Shown one piece after another: positions 35,767 through 43,836 of a DNA stretch of 43,836 nucleotides. The DNA lies in contig NZ_GL831112.1 of assembly GCF_000188295.1 (NCBI RefSeq), forward strand, positions 1,280,734 to 1,324,569, read 5' to 3'. Every line of letters begins with the position of its first letter. The stretch's first letter is position 1. Below the pieces are notes generated by a model. It saw nothing but the letters and a program-made list of their open reading frames with translations. It did no database searches and was not told where the DNA came from. The position numbers were made by a program, and so were the translations under genes. The DNA is from Streptococcus vestibularis ATCC 49124. GTDB lineage: Bacteria > Bacillota > Bacilli > Lactobacillales > Streptococcaceae.

Positions 35767-36436
35767 TACTGCTACTTTTAATGCTTCTCCCAACCTCAAA
35801 CTCAGTAAAAAACTTAGCTTTGGTGAGGAAGTGGCTAACAGCGTGACTCACGCCGTCGGAGCTATGGCCATGCTGGCCTTATTGCCAATTACTGCTGTTC
35901 ATGCCAACAACGGCTACGGCATGACTGCTGCTGTCGGGATGTCTGTTTTTGTCATTAGCCTCTTCCTCATGTTCTTGAGCTCAGCCATCTATCATGCCAT
36001 GGATTACAATTCGCCTCACAAGATGGTCCTAAGAATTATTGACCACAGCATGATTTATATCGCCATTGCTGGAAGCTACACCCCTGTTGCCCTATCTCTA
36101 GTTGGCGGTTGGCTAGGTTACAGCATCATTATCCTTCAATGGGGAACAACGATTTTTGGTATTCTCTACAAAATCTTTGCTAAAAAAATCAATGAAAAAT
36201 TCTCCCTCTTCCTCTATCTAATGATGGGCTGGTTGGTTATCTTCATTATTCCAGCTATCGTCACTAAGACAGGACCTGCCTTTTGGGGACTCATGCTTGC
36301 TGGAGGATTGTCATACACGGTTGGTGCAGCTTTCTATGCTAAGAAAAAGCCATACTTCCACATGATTTGGCACCTCTTCATCATGTTGGCTTCGGCTCTC
36401 CAATATCTGGGTATTGTCTATTTCATGATTCCTTAA
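35759..36436 (+). CDS. Hemolysin III family membrane protein (PAQR)
   Basis: A 225-residue protein of the HlyIII/YqfA family (PAQR fold) with seven predicted membrane helices. Family motifs are GEEVANSVTHAVGA at the start, FLSSAIYHAMDY after helix 2, IDHSMIYIAIAGSYTPV, and FHMIWHLFIMLASALQY near the end. The His and Ser/Asp residues match the metal site of the fold. The exact function in bacteria is unsettled; the hemolysin name does not prove lytic activity. I start it at the ATG at 35759 because AAGGAGGAAACA precedes it. It is translationally coupled to the DUF1836 gene. Confidence 0.9.
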   Translation: MSNTATFNASPNLKLSKKLSFGEEVANSVTHAVGAMAMLALLPITAVHANNGYGMTAAVGMSVFVISLFLMFLSSAIYHAMDYNSPHKMVLRIIDHSMIYIAIAGSYTPVALSLVGGWLGYSIIILQWGTTIFGILYKIFAKKINEKFSLFLYLMMGWLVIFIIPAIVTKTGPAFWGLMLAGGLSYTVGAAFYAKKKPYFHMIWHLFIMLASALQYLGIVYFMIP

Positions 36437-36465
36437 AACAAATACCAGGCTTCAAACAGTTATGA

Positions 36466-36471
36466 TATAAT
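36466..36471 (+). promoter_or_regulatory. PspC gene -10
   Basis: TATAAT preceded by TGA (extended -10), 23 bases before the ATG; the -35 is weak. Confidence 0.5.
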
Positions 36472-36494
36472 AAGGCCATACGGAGGTAAATCAT

Positions 36495-36686
36495 ATGAAA
36501 AAAGAACTCAGACGAGATCCTAACAACAAAATCATCGCCGGTGTTTGTTCTGGTATCGCTAAATATCTTGATATCGATCCTGTCATTATTCACCTCATCT
36601 GGGCTGCAGCGATTTTCTTATTTGGAACAGGTTTTCTTTTCTACATCATTTGCTGGATTATTATCCCAGAAGAAAGCAAGTGGTAA
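36495..36686 (+). CDS. PspC domain protein
   Basis: A 63-residue membrane protein consisting of a single PspC domain. It begins KKELRRDPNNKIIAGVCSGI, then AKYLDIDPVIIHLIW, and one membrane helix ending IICWIIIPEES. PspC proteins of Gram-negatives sense envelope stress with the phage-shock system; short stand-alone members in Firmicutes may act similarly with PspC-like partners, but this is unproven. The ribosome site is CGGAGGTAAATCAT. It is a single-gene unit closed by the terminator at 36706-36752. Confidence 0.88.
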   Translation: MKKELRRDPNNKIIAGVCSGIAKYLDIDPVIIHLIWAAAIFLFGTGFLFYIICWIIIPEESKW

Positions 36687-36705
36687 GTTACAATTGAATA
36701 TACAA

Positions 36706-36752
36706 AAAGTGACACAGATCTAAATTCTTACCATTTAGGTCTGTATCACTTT
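36706..36752. terminator. Bidirectional terminator
   Basis: AAAGTGA-ACAGA-CTAAAT arms pair with ATTTAG-TCTGT-TCACTTT (two mismatches or bulges) around a 7-base loop, with T tracts on both strands. It separates the PspC gene and the minus-strand membrane protein. Confidence 0.85.
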
Positions 36753-36757
36753 CTTTT

Positions 36758-36937
36758 TTATTTTTTCAAGCGGAAAATCAAATAACTGATATTAACAAGG
36801 AGTAAAACACTCCAAAGAATAAGGAAAGGAATATTTCCTCGGACAGCATTGTGCCAAATACCTAGGGCGTATAAGGCCATAAAGACTAGTGATCCTAGAA
36901 CTGCTGTTCCTTTATTGTTTTGTGGTTGTTTAGACAT
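36758..36937 (-). CDS. Small two-helix membrane protein
   Basis: A 59-residue protein with two hydrophobic helices (GTAVLGSLVFMALYALGIWH and FLILWSVLLLVNISYLIF) and a basic C-terminus (RLKK). It begins at an ATG (36937) with a strong AAAGGAGGTTCAT ribosome site. The same codons are also in frame with the larger upstream ORF (36758-37816), so its product could be made both alone and as the C-terminus of a longer protein. The strong internal ribosome site argues that it is a gene in its own right. I do not recognise the family. Confidence 0.6.
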   Translation of the reverse strand: MSKQPQNNKGTAVLGSLVFMALYALGIWHNAVRGNIPFLILWSVLLLVNISYLIFRLKK

Positions 36938-37816
36938 ATGAACCTCCTTTGTTTGCTTTTTCTGAACTGGTTTAAAGCCATAAACCATGGCGAGAAAAAG
37001 TCTGACTTGGCGTTTGACATCATTTGCCAAAGACCTATGAGACTGGGCATAGATACCTTTTGGATTGTAGAAAGATTTATCAAATTGTTCAGGCTCTTTT
37101 CGGCCCAACTTCTTTCTCAATTTGTTTGGTGAACGAAAACCCTTGGTCATCCGATTACGAAAATCAGGATCATGTGGTTGAACCGGCTCCACATCCAGTT
37201 GCCAGTGGCGCTTGAAATTGCCATAGTTGAAACTAGCACCATTAACCACTCCACTCTCAGTCACCTGCTCCGCATCGACCTCATTGAGAAAATTTCCCTG
37301 ACTATCTAAAATAAACTCTACACGATTATAAAGGAGAATCTTGAGATTAACACTAGGAATCCCATCTGGATAAATCCCCTTGCCATCACAGAAAGAAATC
37401 TTTTGGTGCAGACGCCCCTGATCAAACATGGTGAAAGGTTTCCATCTGAGATAGACAGCTAAAGCTTCTTTGTCTGTCATCCCTGTTTTTTTATAATGTG
37501 TCCTCACATACTGAGCCTGTTGACTAGAAATCAAGTAACGTAACTGATGGATTTGTCGCTCTACAAGGCCTTCCTGAGACAAGATATCACCAGGAAAAGC
37601 CAGATCTACTAACCTGGCAACATCCTTCCAGAAAGCATCATGAGGCGCCAAGTCAGGGTCAAAATAGGATAATAAACGCTGAGTTTCCTCTATCTCCCCA
37701 GATAGATCCTCTGGCATCTCTATATAAGCCAGCAATAACTTCAGCACCTGCAGTGGCTGGTATTCCTTTTGCCATTCCTTCCATAAGCTAGAAAAGGCTT
37801 TTGAGCCTATGAGCAT
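36758..37816 (-). CDS. DUF3114-like protein, reading through into small membrane protein
   Basis: A 352-residue ORF. Residues 1 to about 293 resemble the streptococcal DUF3114 family: LGLDQEG-like helical N-terminal part (LLAYIEMPEDLSGEIEETQR, QQAQYVRTHYKKTGMTDKEA), then a strand-rich part (LYNRVEFILDSQGNFLNEVD, GVVNGASFNYGNFKRHWQLD, DFRNRMTKGFRSPNKLRKKL). The final 59 residues are a separate two-helix membrane protein with its own ribosome site. So the upstream gene has probably lost its stop codon, or the family simply ends in frame with its neighbour. I chose the ATG at 37816, with GAGGAGAGATGAG before it. Function unknown. Confidence 0.55.
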   Translation of the reverse strand: MLIGSKAFSSLWKEWQKEYQPLQVLKLLLAYIEMPEDLSGEIEETQRLLSYFDPDLAPHDAFWKDVARLVDLAFPGDILSQEGLVERQIHQLRYLISSQQAQYVRTHYKKTGMTDKEALAVYLRWKPFTMFDQGRLHQKISFCDGKGIYPDGIPSVNLKILLYNRVEFILDSQGNFLNEVDAEQVTESGVVNGASFNYGNFKRHWQLDVEPVQPHDPDFRNRMTKGFRSPNKLRKKLGRKEPEQFDKSFYNPKGIYAQSHRSLANDVKRQVRLFLAMVYGFKPVQKKQTKEVHMSKQPQNNKGTAVLGSLVFMALYALGIWHNAVRGNIPFLILWSVLLLVNISYLIFRLKK

Positions 37817-37845
37817 CTCATCTCTCCTCAATAACATCAGTTAGT

Positions 37846-38746
37846 TTAATCAGTGGTCTCCTTTATGAAGTCCTCTATCTTAGCAACTACCTCTTTGGTG
37901 TGATAGTGATAAAGATAGTGTGGGGCATCATAAAAAGTCAGCTCGATATTTTCCTGGTCCTTTGCAAATCTAGTCGCATAATGTCGCCACTCCTCCTGGC
38001 TAAAACCCATGCCTTCTCCATTAGAAACTAGAAGCAAGGTTGGGATTTGCGAATTTATCTTAGTATCAACCTTTTTAGCATTTCCCTTAACAGATAGACT
38101 CTCATTAACATAGCTTGTGACAGTATTTGACGATAAGCTATTCGTTGATAGAGGCGTCGGTCACTGCTACTTAGATTTTCATTAGGCATATATAAGCGAC
38201 TTGGTAAATACCTTAATAGACCTAATTGACTTTCCCAACGAGCCATAGATAACATCTGGGGATGCATTTTTATTTGATAGTAACTCTCTGGTAGAGCCCA
38301 ATCTAAGACAATGACTGCCTGGATTTCACTTGGGTATTTTTCCTGCCAAAGAAGTGTCTCTAAGGAGGCCATCGAATGAGAAAGGATAATGTAAGGACCC
38401 GATACATGGGCCTTGGCTAGGGCTTGACGTGTCTCTGAAAGAACCTCAGAAACATCTCTGGACTTAGAGGTGTCCTCACTATAACCACAGCCAGCTCTCT
38501 CTACAACGACTATCTTATACTGCTTAGAAAGCCCATCATACAAGTCTTTAAAATATAGAATGGGAGAGGCCGTTCCTGCCCCCTTACAAAAACGCTCATT
38601 TTGTGTTCATTGACAGCTACCATCCGCCCTAAAGGGCTAAGAGAGGCCTTCTCTCTTTGCAAGCCCAATCTATGGTAAGTAAAGCTCGCCAGTAACAAGA
38701 ACAGAACTAATCCCATCAGAAATAAAAGTCTTTTCATAGAAAACAT
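37846..38746 (-). pseudogene. Alpha/beta hydrolase with N-terminal anchor, frameshifted
   Basis: Three overlapping frames make up one membrane-anchored or secreted alpha/beta hydrolase. The N-terminal part (38746) reads MKRLLFLMGLVLFLLLAS, then NEHKMSVFVRG. One base is missing from a C run (38579-38583), after which the second frame reads GTASPILYFKDLYDGLSKQY, ERAGCGYSED and the nucleophile region LSHSMASLETLLW. A second frameshift near 38095-38120 leads to VNESLSVKGNAKKVDTK, LLLVSNGEGMGFSQEEW and PHYLYHYHTKEVVAKIEDF, which carries the catalytic His. The nucleophile elbow reads S-H-S-M-A instead of G-x-S-x-G. Two frameshifts make it a clear pseudogene. Original substrate unknown. Confidence 0.87.
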
Positions 38747-38768
38747 GCATGGTTTATCCTACTAAAAA

Positions 38769-38791
38769 GCCAGTTAGCTTAGCTAACCGAC
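38769..38791 (-). terminator. Terminator of thrS operon
   Basis: The minus strand has GTCGGTTAGC-TAA-GCTAACTGGC (two G-T pairs) followed by TTTTT, seven bases after the thrS stop. Confidence 0.85.
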
Positions 38792-38797
38792 CCTTTT

Positions 38798-40744
38798 TTA
38801 TTCGGCATCTGGGCGTGATTTGCGAGCGATATCAGCAAGGATATTCTCTACAAATTCTGAAACAGTCTCAGTGTGTGTTTGTTTTTGACCATAACGACGA
38901 ACGTTAACAGTTCCGTCTTCCATTTCCTTGTCACCAACAATCAATTGGTAAGGAATTTTTTGCGTTTGAGAAGCACGAATCTTGAACTGCATTTTTTCAT
39001 TACGTTCATCCACTTCGGCACGGACACCACGATCACGAAGTTCCTTAGCCACTTCCCATGCGTAGTCCACGTGTTTTTCGTTAGATACTGGAATAAGGGT
39101 TACTTGGTGAGGGGCAAGCCATGTTGGGAAGGCACCCTTGTAGTTTTCAATCAGAATAGCTGTGAAGCGTTCCATGGTTGAGATAACCCCACGGTGGATC
39201 ATGACTGGACGGTGTTCTTCCCCGTCTGCTCCAATGTAATGAAGATCAAAGCGTTCTGGAAGCAAGAAGTCCAATTGGATAGTTGAAAGAGTTTCTTCCT
39301 TACCAAGAGCTGTTTTCACTTGGATATCCAATTTTGGTCCATAGAAGGCTGCTTCTCCTTCGGCTTCATAGTACTCAACACCCATATCATCAACAGCCGC
39401 TTTCAACATGCGTTGCGCATTTTCCCACATTTCATCATTGTCAAAGTATTTGTGCTTATCTGCAGGGTCACGATAAGACAAACGGAAACGGTAATCCGTC
39501 AAGTTAAAGTCTTCATAAACATCAATGATTAATTGAAGGATTTTCTTGAATTCATCTTCGATTTGTTCTGGAGCAACAAAAGTATGTCCATCGTTAAGTG
39601 ACATTTCACGAACACGTTGAAGACCTGTCAAAGCACCTGATTTTTCGTAACGGTGCATCATACCGATTTCAGCGATACGGATTGGCAATTCACGGTAAGA
39701 GTGGACATGGTGTTTGTAGACTTCGATGTGGTGTGGGCAGTTCATTGGACGAAGGACAAATTCTTCCCCATCTCCCATATCCATTGGAGGGAACATGTCT
39801 TCACGGTAATGATCCCAGTGACCTGAAGTTTTATAAAGTTCAACTGATGCAATTGGTGGCGTATAAACGTGTTGGTAGCCTGCTGCTACTTCTTTATCAA
39901 CGATATAACGTTCCAACTCACGACGGATTGTCGCACCGTTTGGCAACCAGAATGGAAGCCCTTGACCAACTTCTTGAGAAATCATGAACAAATCAAGCTC
40001 TTTACCAAGTTTACGGTGGTCACGTTCTTTAGCTTCTTCGAGACGTTTAAGGTAAGCCTTGAGATCTTTTTTATCGAACCAAGCTGTACCGTAGATACGT
40101 TGCATCATAGCATTATCGCTATTTCCACGCCAGTAAGCACCTGCAACATTCAAAAGGTGGAAGACTTGAATACGACCAGTTGATGGCACGTGTGGGCCAC
40201 GGCAAAGGTCAACGTATTCACCTTGACGGTAGATAGTCAAACCACCTTCGTCTTCTGAGTGTTCTTCAATCAATTCCAATTTATATGGGTCATTTTTGAA
40301 GATTTCACGCGCCTCGTCTTTAGTCACTTCTTCACGGATTGATGGGAAGTTTTCTTTAACGATTTTCTTCATTTCTTCTTCGATACGAGGAAGGTCTTCG
40401 TTAGAAATTTGACCAGCTTGATTGTCTGTATCATAATAAAAACCATCTTCGATAGCTGGACCTACACCCAAATGAATATCTGGGAAAAGGCGACGAGCTG
40501 CTTGTGCAAACAAGTGAGCCGCTGAGTGACGCAAAATTGGAAGGGCATCTTCGTGATCTGGTGTCACGATTTCTATGCTTCCATCTTCAGTGATAGCACG
40601 TGCAGTATCGATCAATTTACCGTTGAATTTACCAGCAAGAGCTTTCTTAGCCAAAGAGTTGCTGATAGATTGTGCAATTTCAAAAGTTGTAACGCCGGAT
40701 TCGAATTCACGAACAGCGCCATCTGGGAAAGTAATGTTAATCAT
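38798..40744 (-). CDS. thrS: Threonyl-tRNA synthetase
   Basis: A 648-residue class II synthetase that charges tRNA-Thr. Domains in order: TGS (residues 1-62), the editing domain ([28 protein letters not shown]), the catalytic core with the zinc-binding [12 protein letters not shown] and motif [19 protein letters not shown], and an anticodon-binding C-terminal domain ([26 protein letters not shown]). Length is normal. The ribosome site is AAAAGGAGAAAATT. Its start overlaps the upstream MazG-like gene by eight bases, and both are under a T-box leader, so expression rises when uncharged tRNA-Thr accumulates. Confidence 0.97.
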   Translation of the reverse strand: MINITFPDGAVREFESGVTTFEIAQSISNSLAKKALAGKFNGKLIDTARAITEDGSIEIVTPDHEDALPILRHSAAHLFAQAARRLFPDIHLGVGPAIEDGFYYDTDNQAGQISNEDLPRIEEEMKKIVKENFPSIREEVTKDEAREIFKNDPYKLELIEEHSEDEGGLTIYRQGEYVDLCRGPHVPSTGRIQVFHLLNVAGAYWRGNSDNAMMQRIYGTAWFDKKDLKAYLKRLEEAKERDHRKLGKELDLFMISQEVGQGLPFWLPNGATIRRELERYIVDKEVAAGYQHVYTPPIASVELYKTSGHWDHYREDMFPPMDMGDGEEFVLRPMNCPHHIEVYKHHVHSYRELPIRIAEIGMMHRYEKSGALTGLQRVREMSLNDGHTFVAPEQIEDEFKKILQLIIDVYEDFNLTDYRFRLSYRDPADKHKYFDNDEMWENAQRMLKAAVDDMGVEYYEAEGEAAFYGPKLDIQVKTALGKEETLSTIQLDFLLPERFDLHYIGADGEEHRPVMIHRGVISTMERFTAILIENYKGAFPTWLAPHQVTLIPVSNEKHVDYAWEVAKELRDRGVRAEVDERNEKMQFKIRASQTQKIPYQLIVGDKEMEDGTVNVRRYGQKQTHTETVSEFVENILADIARKSRPDAE

Positions 40745-41081
40745 AATTTTCTCCTTTTATTATTTCATAGTTTCTAAGCATTGACTTTTGAATATCAGAG
40801 AGGAAGTTTTCCATTTCCGTCTGAATGTCTATATCCAAACGTTGAGAAAGTTCCACTAGCCACCAGATATTTTCTGAAAGTTTTCGTTCCAGTGTGTAGG
40901 GTGTTTCATCATAGTAGCGTCCTTGCTTGGTCATCACTAATCGTTGGAAATTTCCAATATCATTAGATAAAGCCAAAAGGTCTTCTTCTACCGTCCACTT
41001 GGAATCATGATGCTTAACTTCCAGCTCGTGATAAGCTTGTCGGATTGCCCAACTACGCTCCACTAATTCTTGCAAGTCCAT
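40737..41081 (-). CDS. MazG-like nucleotide pyrophosphohydrolase
   Basis: A 114-residue all-helical protein of the MazG-like superfamily. It has the acidic metal-binding pattern [13 protein letters not shown] and the second helix [19 protein letters not shown], which would coordinate magnesium for hydrolysis of nucleoside triphosphates to monophosphates. I start it at the ATG at 41081 ([11 protein letters not shown]), preceded by GAGGAG; the ATG five codons upstream is also open. It lies between the T-box terminator and thrS, overlapping thrS by eight bases, so both share threonine-responsive control. Its substrate is unknown. Confidence 0.8.
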   Translation of the reverse strand: MDLQELVERSWAIRQAYHELEVKHHDSKWTVEEDLLALSNDIGNFQRLVMTKQGRYYDETPYTLERKLSENIWWLVELSQRLDIDIQTEMENFLSDIQKSMLRNYEIIKGENYD

Positions 41082-41103
41082 AGTTAGACTCCTCATAAAA
41101 AAA

Positions 41104-41315
41104 TTGCAACATCCTGAAAAGGACGTCGCAACGTGGTTCCACCTTAGTTCGTGTACGACAAAAAATAAGTCTGTCTTACACCTCTGATTGGCTCTAACGT
41201 GGCCACCGTTTTATGTTTGCATAAAAAGTCAATCGAGTAGTCCCAACCATGTCCTCTGCGTGATTCCCAGCGACACACGCTCTCTGAAAGATTTCCCATG
41301 ACTGATATGTCTCTA
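41104..41315 (-). promoter_or_regulatory. T-box riboswitch (threonyl-tRNA)
   Basis: A leader of about 210 bases. The antiterminator T-box sequence AAGGTGGAACCACG lies at 41132-41145 and is followed by a terminator stem TTGC-ACGTCC / GGATGTTGCAA (41104-41131) and seven T residues. The stem I region contains AGAGAG (GA motif), a distal loop, and a lower stem AGTCA / TGACT (near 41300 and 41230). A candidate Thr specifier ACT lies in GGGACTACTC. The threonine specificity is otherwise inferred from the downstream thrS. Confidence 0.93.
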
Positions 41316-41321
41316 TGCGTT

Positions 41322-41349
41322 ATTATAGCATGAAACTGTAATTTTTCAA
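41322..41349 (-). promoter_or_regulatory. Promoter of the T-box operon
   Basis: The minus strand has TTGAAA (41344-41349), a 16-bp spacer ending in TGC, and TATAAT (41322-41327). Confidence 0.75.
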
Positions 41350-41393
41350 GCTAATTATCTCTTTTATTAATCAATTCTAAGATTTTATCTGAC

Positions 41394-41417
41394 TAGGAAA
41401 ATGTGATAGCTTTCCTA
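41394..41417 (-). terminator. Weak terminator-like hairpin
   Basis: A 7-bp perfect inverted repeat (TAGGAAA / TTTCCTA) overlaps the glycosyltransferase stop. It lacks a T tract, so termination is uncertain. Confidence 0.35.
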
Positions 41418-42737
41418 ATCCAAAAGTTTTGTGATATTTCTGATTTTCTTGACCTGTTTAGCAGAGCCTTTGATGATACGAACAGAGCCGTTAACAGGCA
41501 AGGTGATAGCCTTAGTTGGCAAGTAAGTCACCATACGGGTCAAGCGTTTCATAGTGCTACCTTCACCATTAAGATCATTATGGAAATCCTTAGAAATTGT
41601 AAGGTCCAAGTAATACTCATAGACACGTTTTCCAAAGTTTTCCGCAGAAATTTCATAGAGCTTCTCAGCCCACTTTGTCTCATCTTTTTCCGGCGTTGCT
41701 ATAGCCGCTTCCAAAATTGCCCCAGCTAAATCATTATCATGATAATAAAGCGTTCCAAACATCTGGTCCGTAATCACATTATCCAAATAAGGATTTCCAT
41801 GAGCAATAATCGGAGTACCGCTAGCCAAGGCTTCCAGATAGGTCAAACCCTGGGTCTCACTGGTTGATGCCGAGATGAAGAAATCAGCAGCCTTATAGTA
41901 AAGAGCTGTTTCGCCAGGTGCAATCATACCTGTGAAAACCACCTTATCCAGAACACCAAGTTTCTTGGCTTGGGACTTCAGGTCTGGTAGGTAAGGTCCA
42001 TCGCCAGCAACAACTAACCGAACCTTATCGTCTTCCCCTAAAACCGAAGGTAGAGCCGCCAGAACTGCTTGGATATTTTTCTCATAAGAGACACGAGACA
42101 AGCTCAACAACATGGTTTCATCCGAAGCTATACCAAGCTTGGCTCTCAAGTCTGCCACATCTTCCTCAGTAATCTCTGGACGCTGGAATTTCTCAAGTTC
42201 AATGCCTGTTGGAATGACCCGTTTTTCAGCAGCAATCTTGTACTTGAGTAAAAGGTCATAAACAATCTCGCTCGGACAGATAACCCCATCCAGATCGCTC
42301 ATAAAGCCACGAACAATGTACTTAACCATACTTGGACGGATGACCATACCTTTGGCAATATAGCGGACATAGTCTTCATACTGGGTGTGATAGGTGTGTA
42401 CAACAGGAATCTTAAGTTCACGCGCAATGGCAATCCCTAGAAGCCCCAAGGAGAACTCTGTCTGCGTATGAATAATATCAAGCTTGTACTGTTTTGCAAT
42501 CTCTAGAGCCTTAGAAAAACCACGATAAGCCACTCGGCGATCCTTAAAGGCAAAGAAAGGAACACTAGGAATACGAATAATCTGCCAGTCTTCATAGCGA
42601 TCAACATCTCTATCAGTCGTAGTAAAGATAAAGACATTATGCCCCATTTTTTCCAACTGCGTCTTCAGTGTGCGAATACTAGTCGCAACACCGGATACCT
42701 GTGGAAAATAAGTATCTGTAAACAATCCGATACGCAT
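41415..42737 (-). CDS. Glycosyltransferase, probably glucosyl-diacylglycerol synthase
   Basis: A 440-residue GT4-family (GT-B fold) enzyme. The N-terminal domain begins RIGLFTDTYFPQVSGVATSI and the nucleotide-sugar domain carries LSLSRVSYEKNIQAVL, VVAGDGPY and the E-x7-E motif in ASTSETQGLTYLEALASGTP. It closely resembles the streptococcal enzyme that transfers glucose to diacylglycerol (the pneumococcal GlcDAG synthase), the first step of membrane glycolipid and lipoteichoic acid anchor synthesis. The assignment is from remembered resemblance. Its ATG follows the upstream stop codon directly (TAAATG), and the ribosome site GGAGATTTAA lies within it. Confidence 0.85.
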   Translation of the reverse strand: MRIGLFTDTYFPQVSGVATSIRTLKTQLEKMGHNVFIFTTTDRDVDRYEDWQIIRIPSVPFFAFKDRRVAYRGFSKALEIAKQYKLDIIHTQTEFSLGLLGIAIARELKIPVVHTYHTQYEDYVRYIAKGMVIRPSMVKYIVRGFMSDLDGVICPSEIVYDLLLKYKIAAEKRVIPTGIELEKFQRPEITEEDVADLRAKLGIASDETMLLSLSRVSYEKNIQAVLAALPSVLGEDDKVRLVVAGDGPYLPDLKSQAKKLGVLDKVVFTGMIAPGETALYYKAADFFISASTSETQGLTYLEALASGTPIIAHGNPYLDNVITDQMFGTLYYHDNDLAGAILEAAIATPEKDETKWAEKLYEISAENFGKRVYEYYLDLTISKDFHNDLNGEGSTMKRLTRMVTYLPTKAITLPVNGSVRIIKGSAKQVKKIRNITKLLD

Positions 42738-43736
42738 TTAAATCTCCAATACTTCTTTGTAGGCTTTAACAAGTTTTTGAGCGACATCATCAATCGAGCG
42801 ACTTTCCGCAACCTTGTATCCTGCTTCACGCTTGTCCACTTTACCATCGATAATATCTTGTAAGGCCACTACAAATTCATCCACATTGTGCCCAAATGAG
42901 GCAGATTTCTCATCAACCCAGCCCTCATAAACAGGAATATCACGTAAGACCACATGTTGGTGACTAGCGAAGGCTTCAAGTACTACAATTCCCTCTGTCT
43001 CTTCATAAGATGGGAAAAAGAAGGCGTTGGCACCACTCATAGCTCCCTGAAAGACAGCTCCCTTGAAATAACCTGGGAAGCTGACATTATCAGGATGCTT
43101 ACCATTGACAATGTCTCGAATCTTTTTAGGAATTAGCCATTTACTAATACTGCCTAGCCAAATGAAACGAACATGTGGCATCTTCTCAGCAACCTTGACA
43201 AAATCTTCAATTCCCTTGCGTTGGAAGTAAAGACCTGCACAAATAACCACTGGCTGTCCTTTCTCGATACCAAAGTAATCTCGGAAAACTTCTTCCTTGC
43301 GTGGGTCCTTGCCGTATTTTTTCAGATCAATCCCGTTTGAAACAGCAATGATTGGTGTGGTAACTCCGTAAGACTGAATCAATTTTTTGGAATACTCAGA
43401 TGGCGTAATCACGTAATCAGCCTTTTGATACATGTGGGCCAAATATTTCCCAAAAAGTGGTGCCATGAAGTTAGAACCAATGAATGAATTTTCAAAGTCC
43501 TCACGTGTCGAATGACCATGCATGATGACCTTCTTTCCACGACGTTTTGCGGCATGTAACAACATCAAACTGCGTGGTCCATAAGTATTGATATGAACAA
43601 CATCATAATCACCCAAGATGTCTGTTGTATAGGGAATCCCCGCCAAGTCTAAGGCACGCATCTGATGGTGAAGAGCCCGTCCGATTCCTGATTTTTCAAG
43701 AACCGATTTTCCTTCAAGATAAAGTAGAACTTTCAT
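42738..43736 (-). CDS. Glycosyltransferase, CpoA-like glycolipid synthase
   Basis: A 332-residue GT4-family enzyme, or 334 residues if the ATG at 43742 is used. Signatures are VHINTYGPRSLMLLH, KVIMHGHSTREDFENS, VSNGIDLKKYG and the sugar-nucleotide motif SYEETEGIVVLEAF. It resembles pneumococcal CpoA, which adds galactose to glucosyl-diacylglycerol to build the disaccharide glycolipid; gene order with the next gene supports this. I prefer the second ATG (43736) because the -10 TATAAT at 43744-43749 ends one base before the first ATG, so the first codon would not be transcribed. No ribosome site is visible. cpoA changes in pneumococci affect beta-lactam susceptibility. Confidence 0.8.
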   Translation of the reverse strand: MKVLLYLEGKSVLEKSGIGRALHHQMRALDLAGIPYTTDILGDYDVVHINTYGPRSLMLLHAAKRRGKKVIMHGHSTREDFENSFIGSNFMAPLFGKYLAHMYQKADYVITPSEYSKKLIQSYGVTTPIIAVSNGIDLKKYGKDPRKEEVFRDYFGIEKGQPVVICAGLYFQRKGIEDFVKVAEKMPHVRFIWLGSISKWLIPKKIRDIVNGKHPDNVSFPGYFKGAVFQGAMSGANAFFFPSYEETEGIVVLEAFASHQHVVLRDIPVYEGWVDEKSASFGHNVDEFVVALQDIIDGKVDKREAGYKVAESRSIDDVAQKLVKAYKEVLEI

Positions 43737-43743
43737 ACTCATA

Positions 43744-43749
43744 ATTATA
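43744..43749 (-). promoter_or_regulatory. -10 of the glycosyltransferase operon
   Basis: TATAAT on the minus strand, seven bases before the second ATG. The -35 region is weak. Confidence 0.5.
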
Positions 43750-43836
43750 GCTTAATTTGTACGAAATTTCATCTTGCAGTTAACTTTATCTTGATTTCTC
43801 ATTTAATGAGATAGGGTAGAAAAGCACAAGTCAAAA

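Noticed and set aside
43790..43825. TCTCATTTAATGAGA palindrome at the right edge
   Set aside because: A 5-bp stem without a T tract at the window end; too little context to call a terminator or operator.
1..43836. CRISPR array, prophage, IS element or defence system
   Set aside because: No spaced direct repeats, no transposase, integrase, Cas, restriction or toxin-antitoxin gene was recognised on either strand.

Overview
This window is a stretch of core chromosome from a low-GC Gram-positive coccus, most likely Streptococcus thermophilus or a close member of the salivarius group. The evidence is the tmRNA tag (AKNTNSYAVAA), the adjacent parE and parC genes separated by a decayed gap, the ClpE N-terminal zinc finger, a FemAB-type peptidoglycan branching enzyme, the mevalonate genes mvaS and mvaA, and several decaying genes typical of the dairy-adapted species. 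The assignment rests on remembered family resemblance, not on a search.

Layout, left to right. 64-1796 (minus): folD-nnrD, a folate enzyme and an NAD(P)HX repair enzyme. 1948-2711 (minus): a heavily decayed alpha/beta hydrolase. 2850-5619 (minus): the ferrous-iron operon feoA-feoB plus a 46-residue Cys-rich membrane protein too short for ordinary ORF calling. 5792-7209 (minus): permease and ATPase of an amino-acid ABC importer. 7474-8753 (minus): a YkuJ-like protein and argF. 8754-8994: a dense control region with an ARG box, a CIRCE element and a CtsR operator between argF and the divergent clpE. 8995-12171 (plus): clpE, a Nudix hydrolase and a DUF1827 protein. 12211-15861 (minus): an oxidoreductase, a FemAB enzyme, a broken VTT/DedA membrane gene and a lipoprotein. 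15909-18233 (minus): tmRNA, tRNA-Arg, rpsA, tRNA-Gln and tRNA-Tyr. 18294-24728 (minus): a DUF2969 protein, ilvE, parC and parE. 24866-25507 (plus): plsY, which looks leaderless. 25624-32382 (minus): two small conserved proteins, the S-methylmethionine pair mmuP-mmuM behind tandem MET boxes, a frameshifted engB, clpX, a small membrane protein, folA and thyA. 32705-36686 (plus): mvaS-mvaA, DUF1836, a hemolysin-III-like protein and PspC. 36758-38746 (minus): a DUF3114-like ORF read through into a small membrane protein, and a second broken alpha/beta hydrolase. 38798-41315 (minus): T-box, MazG-like gene and thrS. 41415-43742 (minus): two glycolipid glycosyltransferases.

Functional themes are one-carbon and thymidylate metabolism (folD, folA, thyA), methionine salvage, protein quality control (clpE, clpX, tmRNA), DNA topology (parC, parE), and membrane lipid and envelope synthesis (plsY, mvaS, mvaA, the two glycosyltransferases, FemAB).

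I found no phage, IS element, CRISPR array or defence island, and no multi-gene system that looks undescribed. The unusual signals are regulatory (argF-clpE control region, leaderless plsY and possibly the first glycosyltransferase, a T-box placed before a MazG-like gene, tandem MET boxes 22 bp apart) or signs of gene decay (engB, the VTT gene, two hydrolases, a small gene between parE and parC, and a lost stop codon).
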